This document shows, in pieces, positions 35,751 to 50,554 of a stretch of 64,000 bases of DNA. The notes beneath the pieces are model-generated. The model worked only from the letters and a program-made list of their open reading frames with translations. It had not been told where the DNA came from and made no database searches. Each line of letters opens with the position of its first letter. Position 1 is the first letter of the stretch. Origin of the DNA: Lucifuga dentata. Taxonomy: Eukaryota > Chordata > Actinopteri > Ophidiiformes > Bythitidae. The translations under genes were made by a program, and so were the position numbers. The stretch lies in contig VXCM01001539.1 in NCBI GenBank assembly GCA_014773175.1, positions 153,029 through 217,028 on the forward strand, in the 5' to 3' direction.

Positions 35751-38700
35751 ACTGTATGCACAGAGCACACATTCTACCAAGCCCATTGCTCCAACATGGG
35801 GTGTGTGCACACACATATTTGGGTTTTAAAAATATGGTCAAGGTCTGTTTGCTCACCGGTGCTCCTGGCTTTCCTGGTACAGAGAGAGGTGGTATATTGG
35901 GTCTGGTGCCTGGAGGTGGAGGGACAGCTGCTGGGGTAGGAACAGGCCTAGGGGTAGCTGGGGCAGCCATGGCTGGGGCTCGGGCTGGGACTGCTTTGGG
36001 GGCAGGGGATGTCTTCAAAAGGTTCAGTGCATCTCTTANAAAAAAAAAAAAAAAAAAAGAGGGAAACAAATGTCTGTGAGACTCTTGAAAACAGTTCAAA
36101 GAAACTCTTCCTGAACTATTTCTCAAACTAAAATCACTGGGTTCATCCTCTCATTATTTTGCTTTCACAGTATAAGAAATAAAATCAAAACAAGTGCATA
36201 AAACAACACTGGCATAGCTCAATATTCACCTGTAAGCAAAGCTTGTAAGTTGCACTGTGCTAGTGTTATCTCATTTATATGCCTGACATGTTTGTAGAAA
36301 GAGAGAGGTTACTTTCGGTTATCCTCTCTGGCCCAGTGGAGGTGTCATGGGAATCACTTGCCTGTCATAAACAAATACACTCCTAGAAGAAGGCCAAGAT
36401 CAGGTGTCAGGGGAATTTCATTCCCAAATAGTGGCGGAGGACAAGTGTATTCAAGATCTTACAATTTGTGTATCAGACTATGTACATCTTTCCTTTTCAT
36501 GTTTTTAGCCTCTTATTCTTTAGACATAGGATACTTTATAAAATCTTTATTAAAAAGAAAAAATTCTACCTTTTAACCTAAAAATTAATGCTAGCTTTAT
36601 ATTCAGCTCATTACCAAACCACACTGCAACTGCAAAACACAGTTTACATGAACACCAAAAGGTAATGTATTGTATTATATACCATTTAAATGCCAATTAC
36701 TATAATTACATTCTTGATTGTTATTTAAATCAGGAATATTGTGCATATATTGCTATTAGTCTGAAGCCTAGCACTCAGGAAAAGAAAAGAAAAAAACAGT
36801 AAGTAACTGTTATGAGGCTGAACTCTCAGACACCTGGTATATTGTAATTGAAAGGCATCCTACTTCCTATAATCATCCTTGAGCTTTCCACTGCACCTCG
36901 AGGTTACAGCCAGAAATGAGAATCATTACTCTTCAATATCAATGTGTACTTATTATATTTGTTCTGTATTTTATGTGTTTATGTTTGTTTTTATGGCTGC
37001 TAATTTTCTAACATCCACCTGCCCAGGGACTGCGGATGAAAATTAGCCTTTTTTTTTTNTTTTTTTTTTTTTTTTTTTTGGCTAAATCCAATAACATTTA
37101 CACCATGGTTTTGTGTGATGTAATGTAGATGGTTCCTGTAAAACTAAATAAATAAATATAATGAAAAATAATTGCCCACTGCTACGTTATCAGCCACGTC
37201 ATTGAATATTACCATGGATTAGGTATGTGGCAAGAGGCTGGTACATTTTCCAGATATGATTCTGTTCCACAGAATGACTGCTGCCTCATGCTAAAGGCAA
37301 TAGAGGAAGTGATGATATCATTGGGGTCAGGATATGGCAGACTAAGTATGGATAGAAGGGATAACAGAAAGGTGGAGGAAGAGAGGAATGATGACAGCCT
37401 GAAAGATTTGCCCTAGATTTTTCTTTTTTGCCCATTAATTTTGGGCTTTACACAGACAGAGGTGGGAGGGGCAGGTATCAGGTGCATCTGCTTTGAGCTC
37501 TGGTTCCAGTTCAGCGCACTGGGGCCCAGCTACCTGCATCCAGCCTTTTGTCTGGACCAGCTGCCCCTGAGCTCACTGTGCAGCAGGGAAAAGTCTGGGC
37601 CCCACGGCTATTTTCTCCTCTATCTTTTCTATTTCCTCCGCCACACTTGCTCCTCCCTCCCTCTCTCTGATAGAAGTAATTGTTTGTTGAGGGAACTTGG
37701 AAATCCCCCAGCTAACCTGCCAGGGTCATGTGAATATTTAAGGATTATAGACCACCACATAAGCATCTTGAGACTTTTTCAAACATAAAATAAAGACAGC
37801 AATAGAAAAAAAAAACTACCACTACTAATATTCTGCTTCAACTGAGAGGTCGAATTTTAATTTGAATGCTTTATGCTTTTAGTCTTAGAAAGAGAAAACA
37901 GCAGGCAAATCAATAAGAAGACATGAGATTAAACAATACAAGCAATTCACAGATAACCTTGTACAAAATGAAAGAGGGAGATTTTCTAAAGTGAAAAAGC
38001 AATCTAAAGTCCTGAATTGTATAAAAAAAAAAAAAAAAAAAAAAAGCCTTATTCTTTCATGAGAATGCTTTGGAAATATAAATTAATAAACTGTTTCAGG
38101 CATAAAATAAGAAAAAGACGAGTGAATTAATTTGACAGCAGCCTTCAGTGGCAACTTGACGATGACACCACAGATAGCTTTTGTGTAGCTGACTGGCTGA
38201 TCTGTGCTCGCAGGAGGTATGTGCTTTTCACACCGGCCATTTACACTCCTACTGACAGGCAAGGAAAAGGAGCCTCTGAAAGACTGGGAGATGGTGACCG
38301 GAATATTAAAAAGAGATTGAGGCACTGCTTGCACGCACACATTGCTGCGTGCACATGTTAACACAATAAAACGGGCACCAAATGGACATAGACACACATG
38401 AATACACTTGTCTTCTACTGCCATCTAGGACAGGCTGGGGAGCCTGGGAGGTGCAGCATGAAAGCTGCTCCATTGGAACTGGTTGGTGAATTGCACTTAC
38501 CCTTTGTAACCCACGTGATTACAAAAAATATGATGAATATTAAGTTTAAAATTCAGGCTATATGACTACATTTTATTTACCATCTTTGAAAATGCAAATG
38601 AAAATGCAAATGATTTTTTTTTCTACTTAATCCAACACAAAAAAGACAACTCAGCTAATCAAATTGCAATTTATCCTGTTTTTTCTGTAAATGTACACTT

Positions 38701-41700
38701 GTAGCCTGCAGACCATAAAGCAAAGATTAAGAATTAAGTAATATCATGAGAGAAACATGACACATGGGAATGAAGAGCTACCTAATACATTTCCTCCCCC
38801 ATGGCATAATTGCCCAATCTACGAGTTACCACAAGATGTTATGATTTCATGCTTTCTCATTAAAAAAGGTCCAAATCTCCACTTTACCCCACAGATAACT
38901 GGCATATACTAGTAGTAATGTGGTTTCACAGTCAAACCCTTTCAGCAGAATGTTCTGAAAAGCTCTTGATGTTAACACTAGAAGAATATACTGTAGTGAC
39001 AATGTTGTGGGTTTTAATGGGCCTTTGGTCCCCAATCCAAAATCCATGTAAACCCATAAAAAAACATGATGTAGTTTGACTTGACTTGACTTTGTAATTT
39101 CAAGTAATGGAAACCAACATGTTGTGATCTTCACAACTTTGGGTATAAGTCAATACTATTGATATCACATACAATGTCTGCACAGGGTCATTACAGGTCC
39201 ACATATCAACAATTCCCGACACAGCCCAGGTCGCTAAGAAGACAAGGAAAAACCCCCTGAAAAACTTATCATGTAAGAAAAAAAAAATGGAAGAAACCAC
39301 AGGTGAGGCAATTCAGAGATGGATTCCCTCTCCTTGAACAGTCAGATGTGTAATAGGAGCTGTAGGTGGGGAAGCAGGCAAATTACAAAGAGACAAATAC
39401 AGAGGAAACAATATAGACTCTGTGCATTTTCCTTGAATGATTAATGTGAAGTGAAATCTTCAGCTTCAGATAAAGAACATATCTGGTGCGGCACATGGCA
39501 AAGATCCAGGGACTAAGCATAAAGTTGCTGTCATAGTTAATGAATACCTGAGTTGGTCAAGATTAAATGTCAGTAAAACCTTCTGCTTATGATTTTGGGG
39601 TACAACTCATACAACTCAAACTTTTTCTCAGTTTTTGTGATTTTTTTTTTCCGGTCATACAAAGTACTTTTATATGCCGGGGGAAGAAAATAAATGGAGA
39701 GAAGAGCTTGTTTGATGTCAGAATTGTCAGCCTGCATCAAAGGATACATCTTTATTTGAAACTAGTTGTTTGTGAACTAACTAATACATATGTAATGACT
39801 GAATATTTACAGTACTGAGCTCAGCTTGGACTTGACAGCTTCACGGGCTTTCCTTGTCAGAGTGTAAACATGTACCTCAATTAGCTTAATGCTTCATTCA
39901 GTGGATCAGTGACTTCAACAGTTCATCATTATCAAAACTATTAGCTGTATATAACTAAACAAAATGTTTCAGCAGCATATATATATGTGTATGACACTTG
40001 AAGTGTGAGCTACAAAAAAAAAAAAAAAAAAAAAAATCATTCAACTATTCAGTCATCGCTGTGTCATTAATGCCTGCTGGCCAGTCTTGCTATGTATGTG
40101 TGTGACAGTGATGGAAGTGAAGGAGATGGAGGCAGAAAGTGACAGATATGTGTTTACATGTCTGTGTGTCTTTTTAACCCTTGCTGTGGGTTACGTAACA
40201 TGCTATGATCTCATCCCTGGTTACATGATGTGACTTATTCATGCCCAGTGTGATGGGCCTCACGAGAGCACAGTGTGGAATGGGAGGGGGCAGGCACTTC
40301 CCTGATTTCAGTCTTATCTGATTTGCCAGAGGACAAAAGCAGGGATCAGGTTTATTCTGGCCTCCATTTAAGAAGCAAAACATGTTCAACTATTTTCCCA
40401 ACTGTCAATCAGCTACTCAGTGTGGAACAAACACAAATCACATGTATTTATTTCTAAAATATTGATAAATACGCCACTTCTGCAAAATCTGATTTCAGAC
40501 TCAAGCTTGAGATCAAAATTAAATGTAAAAGTACAGTTCCTCTTGAAGTTGCCAAATTTATTATTAGTTCCACCAAGGGAGGTTATGTGATTGTTTGCTA
40601 GTTGCATATCTCGAAAAGTTATGGACAAATCTGGATGAAATTTGGGGGACACATTATGTTGAGAGGATGTAGTTAATACATTTTGGAGGTGATCCGGTTC
40701 TGGATCCAGGTAGAAGTTTTTCATCTATAAAAATCAGTGCAAATAGGCCAATTTCAATGAAATTTAATATGGTGGCTCATTTGTTAACAAAAAGAAGAAA
40801 GGTTTATTTTGGGAGATTTTGTTGGCCTTGGCAGAGATATGTGCTCTCAGAATGACTTGTTGTTTTTCATATTCTTTCTATTGGTTAATGAATTCTAATT
40901 CTTATTTCAGAGGAAATTCTATAAATTTTCTAATTTACAGTATTGGTTATATTCTGAAATCTAGATTTGATATCTTCATATATTTCTCTTTCAGTTTCTA
41001 ACACACCCATCTCTGACAACATAAGATTTGCGTTTCTATGGTCACCAATTGGTCCAGGACTGGGTTGCTATGGCAACAAAAGTGGCTTAATGAGATTCCC
41101 CAGCAGGGTGTGAAATGGGTAGCAACAGAGTTCCACCAGGTCCCTACTGACAGCAGGTAGCCCTCAGAGCTGTGTGTGTGTGTGTACGCATGTGTATGTA
41201 GCTTCACAGCTTTTGTAGTGTGAACATACTGTATAACAAGATTAAACTACCTGAAATCTTAAACATTTCTTCGCCATACTCTTTCACTTACCTTCTTTCT
41301 CCCACATTTTCATTTACACTACCCACTCTGTGGCCATGTCCTTTGCTCTGATTCTCATCTCTGTCCTCCAGAGACACCACAGTGTTATAATGTAACAGCC
41401 ACAGAGGAACCTGTCCAATTTCTGCCCTTAGACCTGTTATGTATTTTACAAAATTCAGCAATGCAAGGGGGTCAAAACAGATAATGGCCTTCCAAAAATG
41501 ATGTAGAGAATCAGTGAAATATTCATCAAGTCATAGGAGCATTAATATTGTTAAATTAGATTAATGAGTAAATCACCAGTTCAGCCATCAGTAATTGTTG
41601 TTTAATTGATGTGGATGTTAAGTGTGTAATATTAAAATCCTGAGAATGTAGTTATTAGCTCTGCTGATTTTGTAATTCGCTGCAATCATTGATATGTTCC

Positions 41701-44700
41701 GCTTTAATGCCAAACTTTCAATCTTAATAGAAAATTTGACTTAAAACATTTCCATCTAAAATAAGCTTATTGGTTTTGCTTTCCCTGTGTGGATTAGCTT
41801 TTTATAACCTCAGTAGGGGTCCAGGGAAGCCAATATACATGTGTTTATTATACAAGCACAGCACCTGCGTGCCCCACATGTGTACATTAACTAATGAGCT
41901 TTAAAGTAAATGCATCCATCCCTACTCACTCCTTGGTGATTAATCCCCTTGGTCCAGTGGGTGTGGCCAGTTTAGGGTCTAGACAATGGGTGTCCAGGAT
42001 GTGTCTTGCTGCTGGGCTCAGACGTAACCTGGACAAGCAAGAGATGGTGGGAGAAAAATATATACCGTAGTTCAAGTTCAACTTCAAATTTTCAGTACCA
42101 GTTTTGATATTAAACTTTATGATTTTGCTTTAAAGACCAAACATTAAAATCTCACTTTCTTTCTGAAATCTTAAAAAATTTCAACATACACAGTACCCAT
42201 TTAGCTACGGGCTGCTCAGTTTTAGGGATAGGTGCTAGGGTCCATCTCTAAATGCTCCAAAATTAGTTAGATTCAGTATTAGAATTGTGACTATTATCAC
42301 TGTTGCACTATTTACATATTCATCTTGGTAATGTGAAAATCTAAATTATAAACCATCTCAGTTTTTACTTATACGGCAACACTACTCAAACCCACACGTC
42401 ATGTTTCACCCCTGCCAAGCTGATCTAGCCATGGGGAAAATCTGAATATGTGAATCTACTCAGCATAACATCATAACAAATAGACCCTGTTTATTTTGCG
42501 GTTGCTTCTTTTCCTTCCGCGTGATTATTTATTGTGTACACTGGGCCGGACAGGATCCTTCATGTTTCCAAAGGCTGATGGTGAAAAATCTTCTTATTCA
42601 GCACATTCAGTGGTGATGGTTGAGACATGAAATTACTATGGCTGTATTCTGATTGTCTATTTTTAGGTATCTTCATGGTACTGAACCTTGTATTACACTC
42701 ATAAAAGGCTATCTTGCTCGCATCAAACAACTAAGCACGGTGAAGAAAAAAAAATCTGAAAACCATCATGCCTTTAACTCTGGTTTACTCTACTTTGCTT
42801 TAATACACTCTGGATTGAAAGAATTACCGTAATCTTAACAAGGGGCTGTTTGTGGTATAGTTATCTAAATTGATCGTTTTTATCACTGCAAAAATTACTA
42901 GCTTTGGGGAAGAAACAGCATATAAATTAAACCTTTCAATTACATTCTGTTGAGATAGCCAAACTGTAAGTTTAGAAATTCATCCAGATGTCCACAGCAA
43001 CTGCTGCATGAAAATTCACCAGAGGATGTAGAGTATTCACTGTAGATGTTTCAGCAAAGGCCAATTTTTGCTTAACAAAATAAGCAAAATAATAAAATGG
43101 CTGAAAGAGAAGCCACACTTACGGTCCTGAGGTGGCCAGTTTTGGTGGAAGAGGAGGAGGGGAGGGAGCAGCAGGGGGTATAACTGGGGCAGCAGCTTCA
43201 TGTGCAGCAGGTGGAGCTGCAGAGGGAGCAGGAACATCCGGAGGGGGAATCTCAACCTGCTTCCAGTCCTGCCCTTCCTCCACCATGAGGGCGATGAGAG
43301 TGCCCAGCCGCACGCTGCGACTGCCCTCCTCCATCTGTAAAGAAGACGGCAGAAGCAGTGAGGACATTAGCAAAAATGCTTATCTACTGTACGAGTGAGA
43401 CTGAGATTGCTGCTGCATGCTTGTGAAACAAATAATTTAAAAAAAATTATGATGAAGCGAAAGAAGAAAAAGGAATAAAAGGAAAAAAAAAACAGGAAAA
43501 AGCAGGAAAGTGATACTGAAGTTAATTATCAATGATCAATAAAGAGATGATCACCTTCTGACAGCTGTTACCATATCGATATTTGATAATAGGGAAGATC
43601 TCAAATGATGACACTGCTTTCTTTTTCACTGCTATTTCTATCATTCCGTATTCTCCGTCTGCTAACCACAAACAATGCCTTACCACCACAATACCTTCTG
43701 TAATAGAGTGACAGACATGTAGCAACCCTAATCCACTGCAAGCTTTTGCTCCCCTTCCCAAGGTCTGCTAGGTGTTGTTCCTCAGAATATTCATAATTTC
43801 TAAGCTGTTCACAATAGACATGGCAGCTGCTCTTCCTTCTACTTTCCTTCCCCCACTTTGCTCTCACTAAAAGGTGTAGCTTAGTCAAAGACGAGACAAA
43901 AGAATGAACAAACAAAAGGTGAAAAGACATATGATCCATATTGTCTTGTGCTGTTGTCTTCAATCATCAAGAGATGCTTCACTGCAATTTTAAATTATCC
44001 ACCAATTCAAATAACCACCAACCCCCCCACTGCAGCAAGCTTGCAATTCCAGAGCAGCACTTCAATAAACTCATCATGTCCACCTAACCAGAAAGAACAG
44101 CAGAATCCATGAACACCTGAGCTCAATGGTAGAAAGGAGCAGCACTTCCATGATTTTCTGTGTCACTGTTGTTCACTACAAACAATCAGAGACCACATTG
44201 ACAGTAATTACAGGAATTTCTGCCTATGTTAATGGAACATTGAGGTAGTGAGGTAAGAACGTGACTTGTTTAAAGGAGCTATATTAGCCAAACCTATGTC
44301 ATTCAGGCTCCAAATAAAATACATTTCTAGGTGAGACTGAGAATAAAGAGAAAATATAGTCAAAACAGCGGTAAAGTTATGAATTTCAAGGAACAGCATA
44401 TGCCTTAACTGGTAATTTCTGCCTATCCAACATGAAGTCCAATGTTATGGTCATTTGTGAGTCTGTAGGTCATGTGTGTGTGTTATGTGTGTGTGGTCCT
44501 TCTTGTCCTCCATGTTTAGTGTTCCTGTGGGACCTCTCTTTCTCAGCAAGAGATGATGAATGACATTAGAAAGAAAGGGCTGCTCTGGGAAATCAGAAAT
44601 TCTGTAAATTTCCACAGAGTCCTGAAGGGATTGTTTTCTACATGGCAGAGATGAGAAACTGAAGAGAGAAATCCTGCTCTTATGACATCACGCATACATG

Positions 44701-47700
44701 TTTATACAAACAGCCTTGTAGTTAATGTCTTCTCTCATTATGATGCAGTGCAGTAGCATATAAATTAGCCTCACCCCTCAAGATAAATAAACACAGATAA
44801 TGATGATTACTAATAGTCAAGAAATACATGGCGCTTTTCATGAGGAAGTAGAAAAAACAGTTGCTGAAACGTGCCCACAATATATTACAGAACATTACCT
44901 AAGACGTATCAGGATATTAGGCTAACTTAGCAGGAAAGCATTCCCCTAGAATAACCAGGTGGCTTCCTAAAATAAAGCGGCCAGTCATTTAACAAATTTA
45001 TGCTCTACTACCCTCAAACTCTCACATCCCAGGATCAACCACCATGAATAAATTCTCACCCTGAAGGATGCACCACTGAGTATTCTCTCCCTGTTGTAGA
45101 AGATCAATGTACTGTAAATTTAGACAGCCAGATGTCAATGCAGAAGTAACAAACGTTAATTTGCAATTACAGAAGCATATTACATTGCAGGTCAATGAAG
45201 TCAGTTTTAAAATGATGGTGTTTGTTAGAAACCAATGGCTCCAAAGAGTTGCAATAATTAGTGCCTGAATACCAAGTGCACCACTTACAAAAGTGGGAGT
45301 TCTGAAAATGTTGACAAGACACATTTTACATTATAAAGGTGAATCTTATCTTGATTTAATCAGAGACAGACAGACACACCAATGAAGGTACCAATGAACT
45401 GGATGGTCTTCTAAAAGCCGTATCACATCACAGCCATAGTAGCAGTGTTGTATGGAGCTCAACACTGCCATCAATTGGTTATCGATAGCTATACGCTCAC
45501 TGTAGAACATTTGCTATGATCTATATGTACTGTAAATATTGTATCTGTGTATGGTGAATGGTTTAAGGAGCTGTTGCTCTTATGAGGTTCTCCTTTACAC
45601 AGTGAGCATGTTAAATGGTCAAATCATTTTAAGAACAGGAACTATTACACATCTCATAGCCCCACAATCAAGGAGAGAAGACTTAAACGGTCTGTTTGGC
45701 TGATTCAGTATTTGGCCTTTGCTGCTTCAACATCCTCACTGTGATAAAGTCTGAGCGATATGAGAAGAGACTCTTAAGGGATCACTTCAGAGCCCATCAG
45801 CTCAGCTAATGATATTACAATATCAGACAAAACCATTTATGAGGTTAAACCTACTTATCTTCAAACTGTTATCATACAGCCATACATGCCCCTTGAGAAC
45901 CTAAATAGCTCAGTTACTAAAAGCTTAGGTTCGGCTCTTTGCAACATTCCTTTTAATTTCAGCTCATTGTTGACTGCTGCAGCTCTGATTTAGATTCCAT
46001 AAAACTTTGCTGATTTGTCTGTTAGCTATTATAGCTGGCATCAGCTCATGGCCAAACAGTGTGCAGTAAAAGGTAGAAATAGAGCTGAACATTTCCAGTA
46101 TGATTACCCAGCCTCAGGAGAAAGTTTATTGGTATCATGAAATGCACATAAAAAAAAGTGAGGTCTTGTTTACAGAGTAAAATATAGTTTGTTTCTGATC
46201 AATACAACAGAAAAAGGATTGCAGCCACACCTTCTATTTATGCAGCAACATCCTGCCAATCCTGCAATCTCAGATATGAACACAGAGACATCAAGTTACA
46301 ACTTCAATGGCAACTCAAGCCTCACCTTTCTGCATTTGGGCGTGCTAGTGGATTTGCAGTATAAGGTGCAAACTGTGTAAGTGCACCTTACTGGGTTCCA
46401 CCTGGTCAGGAACATTTGTAGCCTGTCATTACAATCTTACTCTCCCAATATTTGTTTCTCACTCGCCACAGAAAAACACACTTTTCACTCTCAAGGTAAC
46501 ATGCCATAAAAAAAAAAGTTAAAATAAAAGCCACTTTGCTGAAAGTCTACAGGCTAAATACTCAAAAAAACAAAAAAACCCTACAAAAAAATCTTCCTTC
46601 TGATGATGTAAGCATGCTGCAAGGAAGAAAGTGATTTATAAGAACAATTGATCTCGGGGACACATTGCTGCTGGTGTTTAAATTGATTCCTTGGTTGTGT
46701 GTGAAGATGAAAAGAGGAAGAGAATGATAAATAGTGAACTGGCTGTCAGGTTAGCACAGCAGAACATGTTCGATATCTTAATCATTTCAACTATCTATCA
46801 ATTCCCTTCTGGCATTTTAACCATTAAATCAATCGCCTACTCATCCCATTCAACTACTTTCTGACCTACGACCTATCCATTTTTAAACAAGAGTTCTCCA
46901 TCCCATGCTAAATCGCATTCACCTTTACATCCATCAGGACATGGAAGACATGTGAATGTGTGTGTGTGTGTGTGTGTGTGGCTTTATGTATCTCCAGAGT
47001 GTATGTTGTTTTTCTACAGGCTATGATTGATTGTATCTATGGCAGATTTTCAGATTGAAGCCCCCCAGGTCAGGGTAGAGCAATGCAGTAAGAGAGTGAT
47101 GAAATACAGTAATCTGTGTTCACGGTGCTCCCACGCCCCCACGTCCATGCTCTACAATGAGCAGGATCTATCCCCTGCTTCCTAATCCCCAAAAGCAGTG
47201 GCTGAAGACCGTTAGAGGGCCATAGTGGTAGTTGACCCCAGTAACTAACCCCTGTAGAGCCAGGAACTCCTTCATACTGCAACCTGTCCTTTCATTTAGC
47301 CACAGGCAGGTAATTATAGCAGCTTTTAAATTAGAAATCAACTTGGTGCCTCAAGACCCACAATTACAGCACTGAGGGCTAATGTACTCTGATCCAGACA
47401 AAAGGAGTGCCATATTGCACACACCATGTACATGTAAAGTATAAATCTTTTAAATATTTATACTAGCGGCTGTTTTTTTTACTACTTACACACATACTCC
47501 CCATTACTGAACGACTGCTAGGGGGGCTTATCTAATACAGCCCATCTTTCTCTGCCAGCTTCAGCACCAAAGACCCTACCCCCAGTTCCTGGGCAGTTGC
47601 TATGGAAACTACCTCATCTCAAAGCAGCAAAGACAAGGATCGACTAAGGGAATGTGGAAGGCTGGAAGCAAGTGAAAGAGAAAGGTGTAAGAAAGATACA

Positions 47701-50518
47701 TAATCATATGATTTATGATTCACAATCGTCAGTTGTTGATAAGAGAATTTTTTGATTAATATGTGCATGGATGTTTACATGGGACCAGAATATATTCCTC
47801 AAAGACAACGTATCCATGTGGTCATGTGTGGTCTGCTTCAGCTACTGTAGCCTTGAATCTGGTTTGTGTTAAGGTTGCACTAATACACACAGCACTAAAA
47901 CCTCGATTCATTCAGCCTTTAGCACAACTTATGTCCAAAACTGCACGTAAGAAAGGCGCCACATGTTTAAATATCAGATAAGCTAGCTGTGACATGGAGC
48001 AGCATTATATGTTTGCTTGGCGCACACATAGCAAACTACAGAGCCCTCTGCTAATATTAGCAGCCTTGGTAAATAAAAGCACAATGGGCGTGGAGAAAAA
48101 AAAGTCTTTATTCTTTATCTCTTGATCTTTCATTCAAAATATTAACAAAAACTTTAATTAAAATAAAATAACTGAAAAGAAAAAGAATTTTTTACCATGA
48201 AACAAATATTTTTCTCAATCAGCCTGGTGGCGTCTCATCATAATTTTGGAGACTTTCTGACCCCAAGACTCAAGTAACATCTGCAATTCTTCAGCTGTGA
48301 TCCTTGGAGATTCTTTGGCCATTTGAACCATCATCATCATCATCATCATCATCCTCCTCCTCCTCCTCCTCATTGTGTGTGGAGTCAATATAAAAACAAG
48401 TCCTCTTCCAAACTGATTGAGAAAAATATTTGTTTCATCATAAGAATTTATTTTTCCTTTCAATTATTTTACTTTAATTAAAGGTTATATTTTTGTTAAT
48501 ATTTTGAATGAAAGATCAAGAGGAACAATAAAGATTTTTTTTCACAGCCCACTTTGCTTTTATTTACTAAGGGTGCCAATATTTATGGAGAGCACTGTAC
48601 TTTCTAGTAAAACTTCTGATTGGATAGGGAGATCTCTAGGAAATATAATGACATTTCTTCATATCTTTCATAGTAAGATCTCTAGAAAATCAATTACAAA
48701 GTGAAAAAAGATAAAAACAACTTTGTCTCTCTGTTCAGGATGAACTTGTGGTGGAGTGTTGATGAAAGCCAACTGATCGCTCTGTCATTGGCAGCCGGTT
48801 AAATATTCAAGTAACAATCAGCACGGTAGGGGGATGGAGATGGGAGATGAGAAATATTTGTCACTGCAGACAACTCATCAGTGTGTTACTGTCACTGTGT
48901 GAGGAAGCTAGATTTAACAAGCATGGCCAATTAGCACAAGCAACCAAGGAACCCTGGCACACATTTTGCACAAACATACAGCAGATTATACATGAATATA
49001 AACTCATTTCCAAACACAACTAATGTAATTCACTCAATTTATACTGTTCGAAGCCTCTGCTGGTACTCTTAATGCTAAACTTAATTAGCATTTAAACAGG
49101 CTTTTAAACCTCCATTTTCATACATAACATACTAAAACCATATTTAAGGCTTAAGTACCTGTTGTTTAGAAATAAACAACCATGTTTAAGTAATTCCAGC
49201 AGGGAACTGTTTTTGTCCTCACTCACCAAGATCTTTGCCAGGACACCATCATCGTTAGATTCCATGGTAACGACAGCCTTGTCAGTCTCAATCTCACAAA
49301 GGGCATCGCCTGCTGCCACTGCTTCACCTGCAAAAGTAAGGAAACACAACCAGGAACTTTAAAATAGAAATCAAAAGTTCATTTTGCATTTCATTTACCA
49401 AATTCAAACTATTTTTTTCTTATAGGTATACGATTCTGGGCTCAGATTTAGTGAAGAGGATCCCATTTAGTAGAAATGCAGGAAAGATGATAGTTTGCTT
49501 TGTCACATGAACCTTGTACACAGAGAACAAATTAGTTGCAATCAAAATGAAATTATTTAACTGAAAGGTCACAAGGTTATCAGAGAAAAATCAGTCAAGC
49601 TTTGGCTTACATATCAAAGGAAGAGCCTAATCAGTGTTTCATGGGAAAGACTGAGACACGGAATCACAGCATGCCTCCTGGAAGGCAAGATCTTTGCCTT
49701 TCCTAAGAATCCCAGTAGATTCCCAACGGTCCACCACATGTGAGTGCTGGAATATATTAGCATCTGCTTAGCAACAGAAGAGGATAGCAATTAGGAGTCA
49801 CCAGTACTATCTTCCATGCTCATATATCCAATCTGAGCTTTCTGCTGTAAGTGTGTGCAACACCTCAAAGGACAATTTAACCGAAGTTAGAAAGATGCTC
49901 ATCTTTTATAGGAATTCCTAAGTAGCCCTTAGTGTTTTCAGAGTCATTTCATATCATACAGAGTGTCAAGACTAGAACTGTATGCTTGCATCCTCTTTCT
50001 AACATACTGTACGTGCTCATGTGTTGTGATGAAAAAAATATTGTAAAGTAGATAAAATACATGTCAAAGGTCATCCTATCCTGGTCATACCTGTTTGTTG
50101 CGGCAGAAAAAGCTCTGACAGGAAGGGGGGTTGGGGGTGGGGATATTACGTGGTCATGTCTAAAAGCATATCATTATCAAGGTCAGAACTGTGACATAGG
50201 CAAACATATCTTTAAAAAAAAACATATTAATATCTCATCTGAAAAGACATGAGTTTATAAGCTATGTGTAAAAATAAGGGAAAGGGAAAAGAAGAGGAAA
50301 AGGGTGGTTCAAGGGAAGCATAGATGATGTTATTGTGAGGAGAAGTTTGACATTGGAAGCCCCAGAGAGCTTGGAATAGTGGACTCAAGATTGGATGTGT
50401 ATGAGGCTTTAACACCATATGACCCCAGGGGTTAGGTGTGATGTACAATATTAAAAAAATTAAACAGGTGACCCCAACCCTCTTCACCTTTGCTCTACCA
50501 GAATGGCAATGGATATAC

Positions 50519-50554
<36 letters not shown>

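Larger units (their letters stand above)
43335..49226 (-). other. pdhx intron (5.9 kb)
   Basis: Noncoding apart from a Tc1 transposase fragment inside the element at 48038-48600. A (GT)n run lies at 46959-46981. Confidence 0.65.

Noticed and set aside
48331..48463. Poly-Met/Arg start of the minus-strand frame in the 48 kb element
   Set aside because: It is a translation of ATC/TCC triplet repeats; only the following Tc1 fragment is meaningful.
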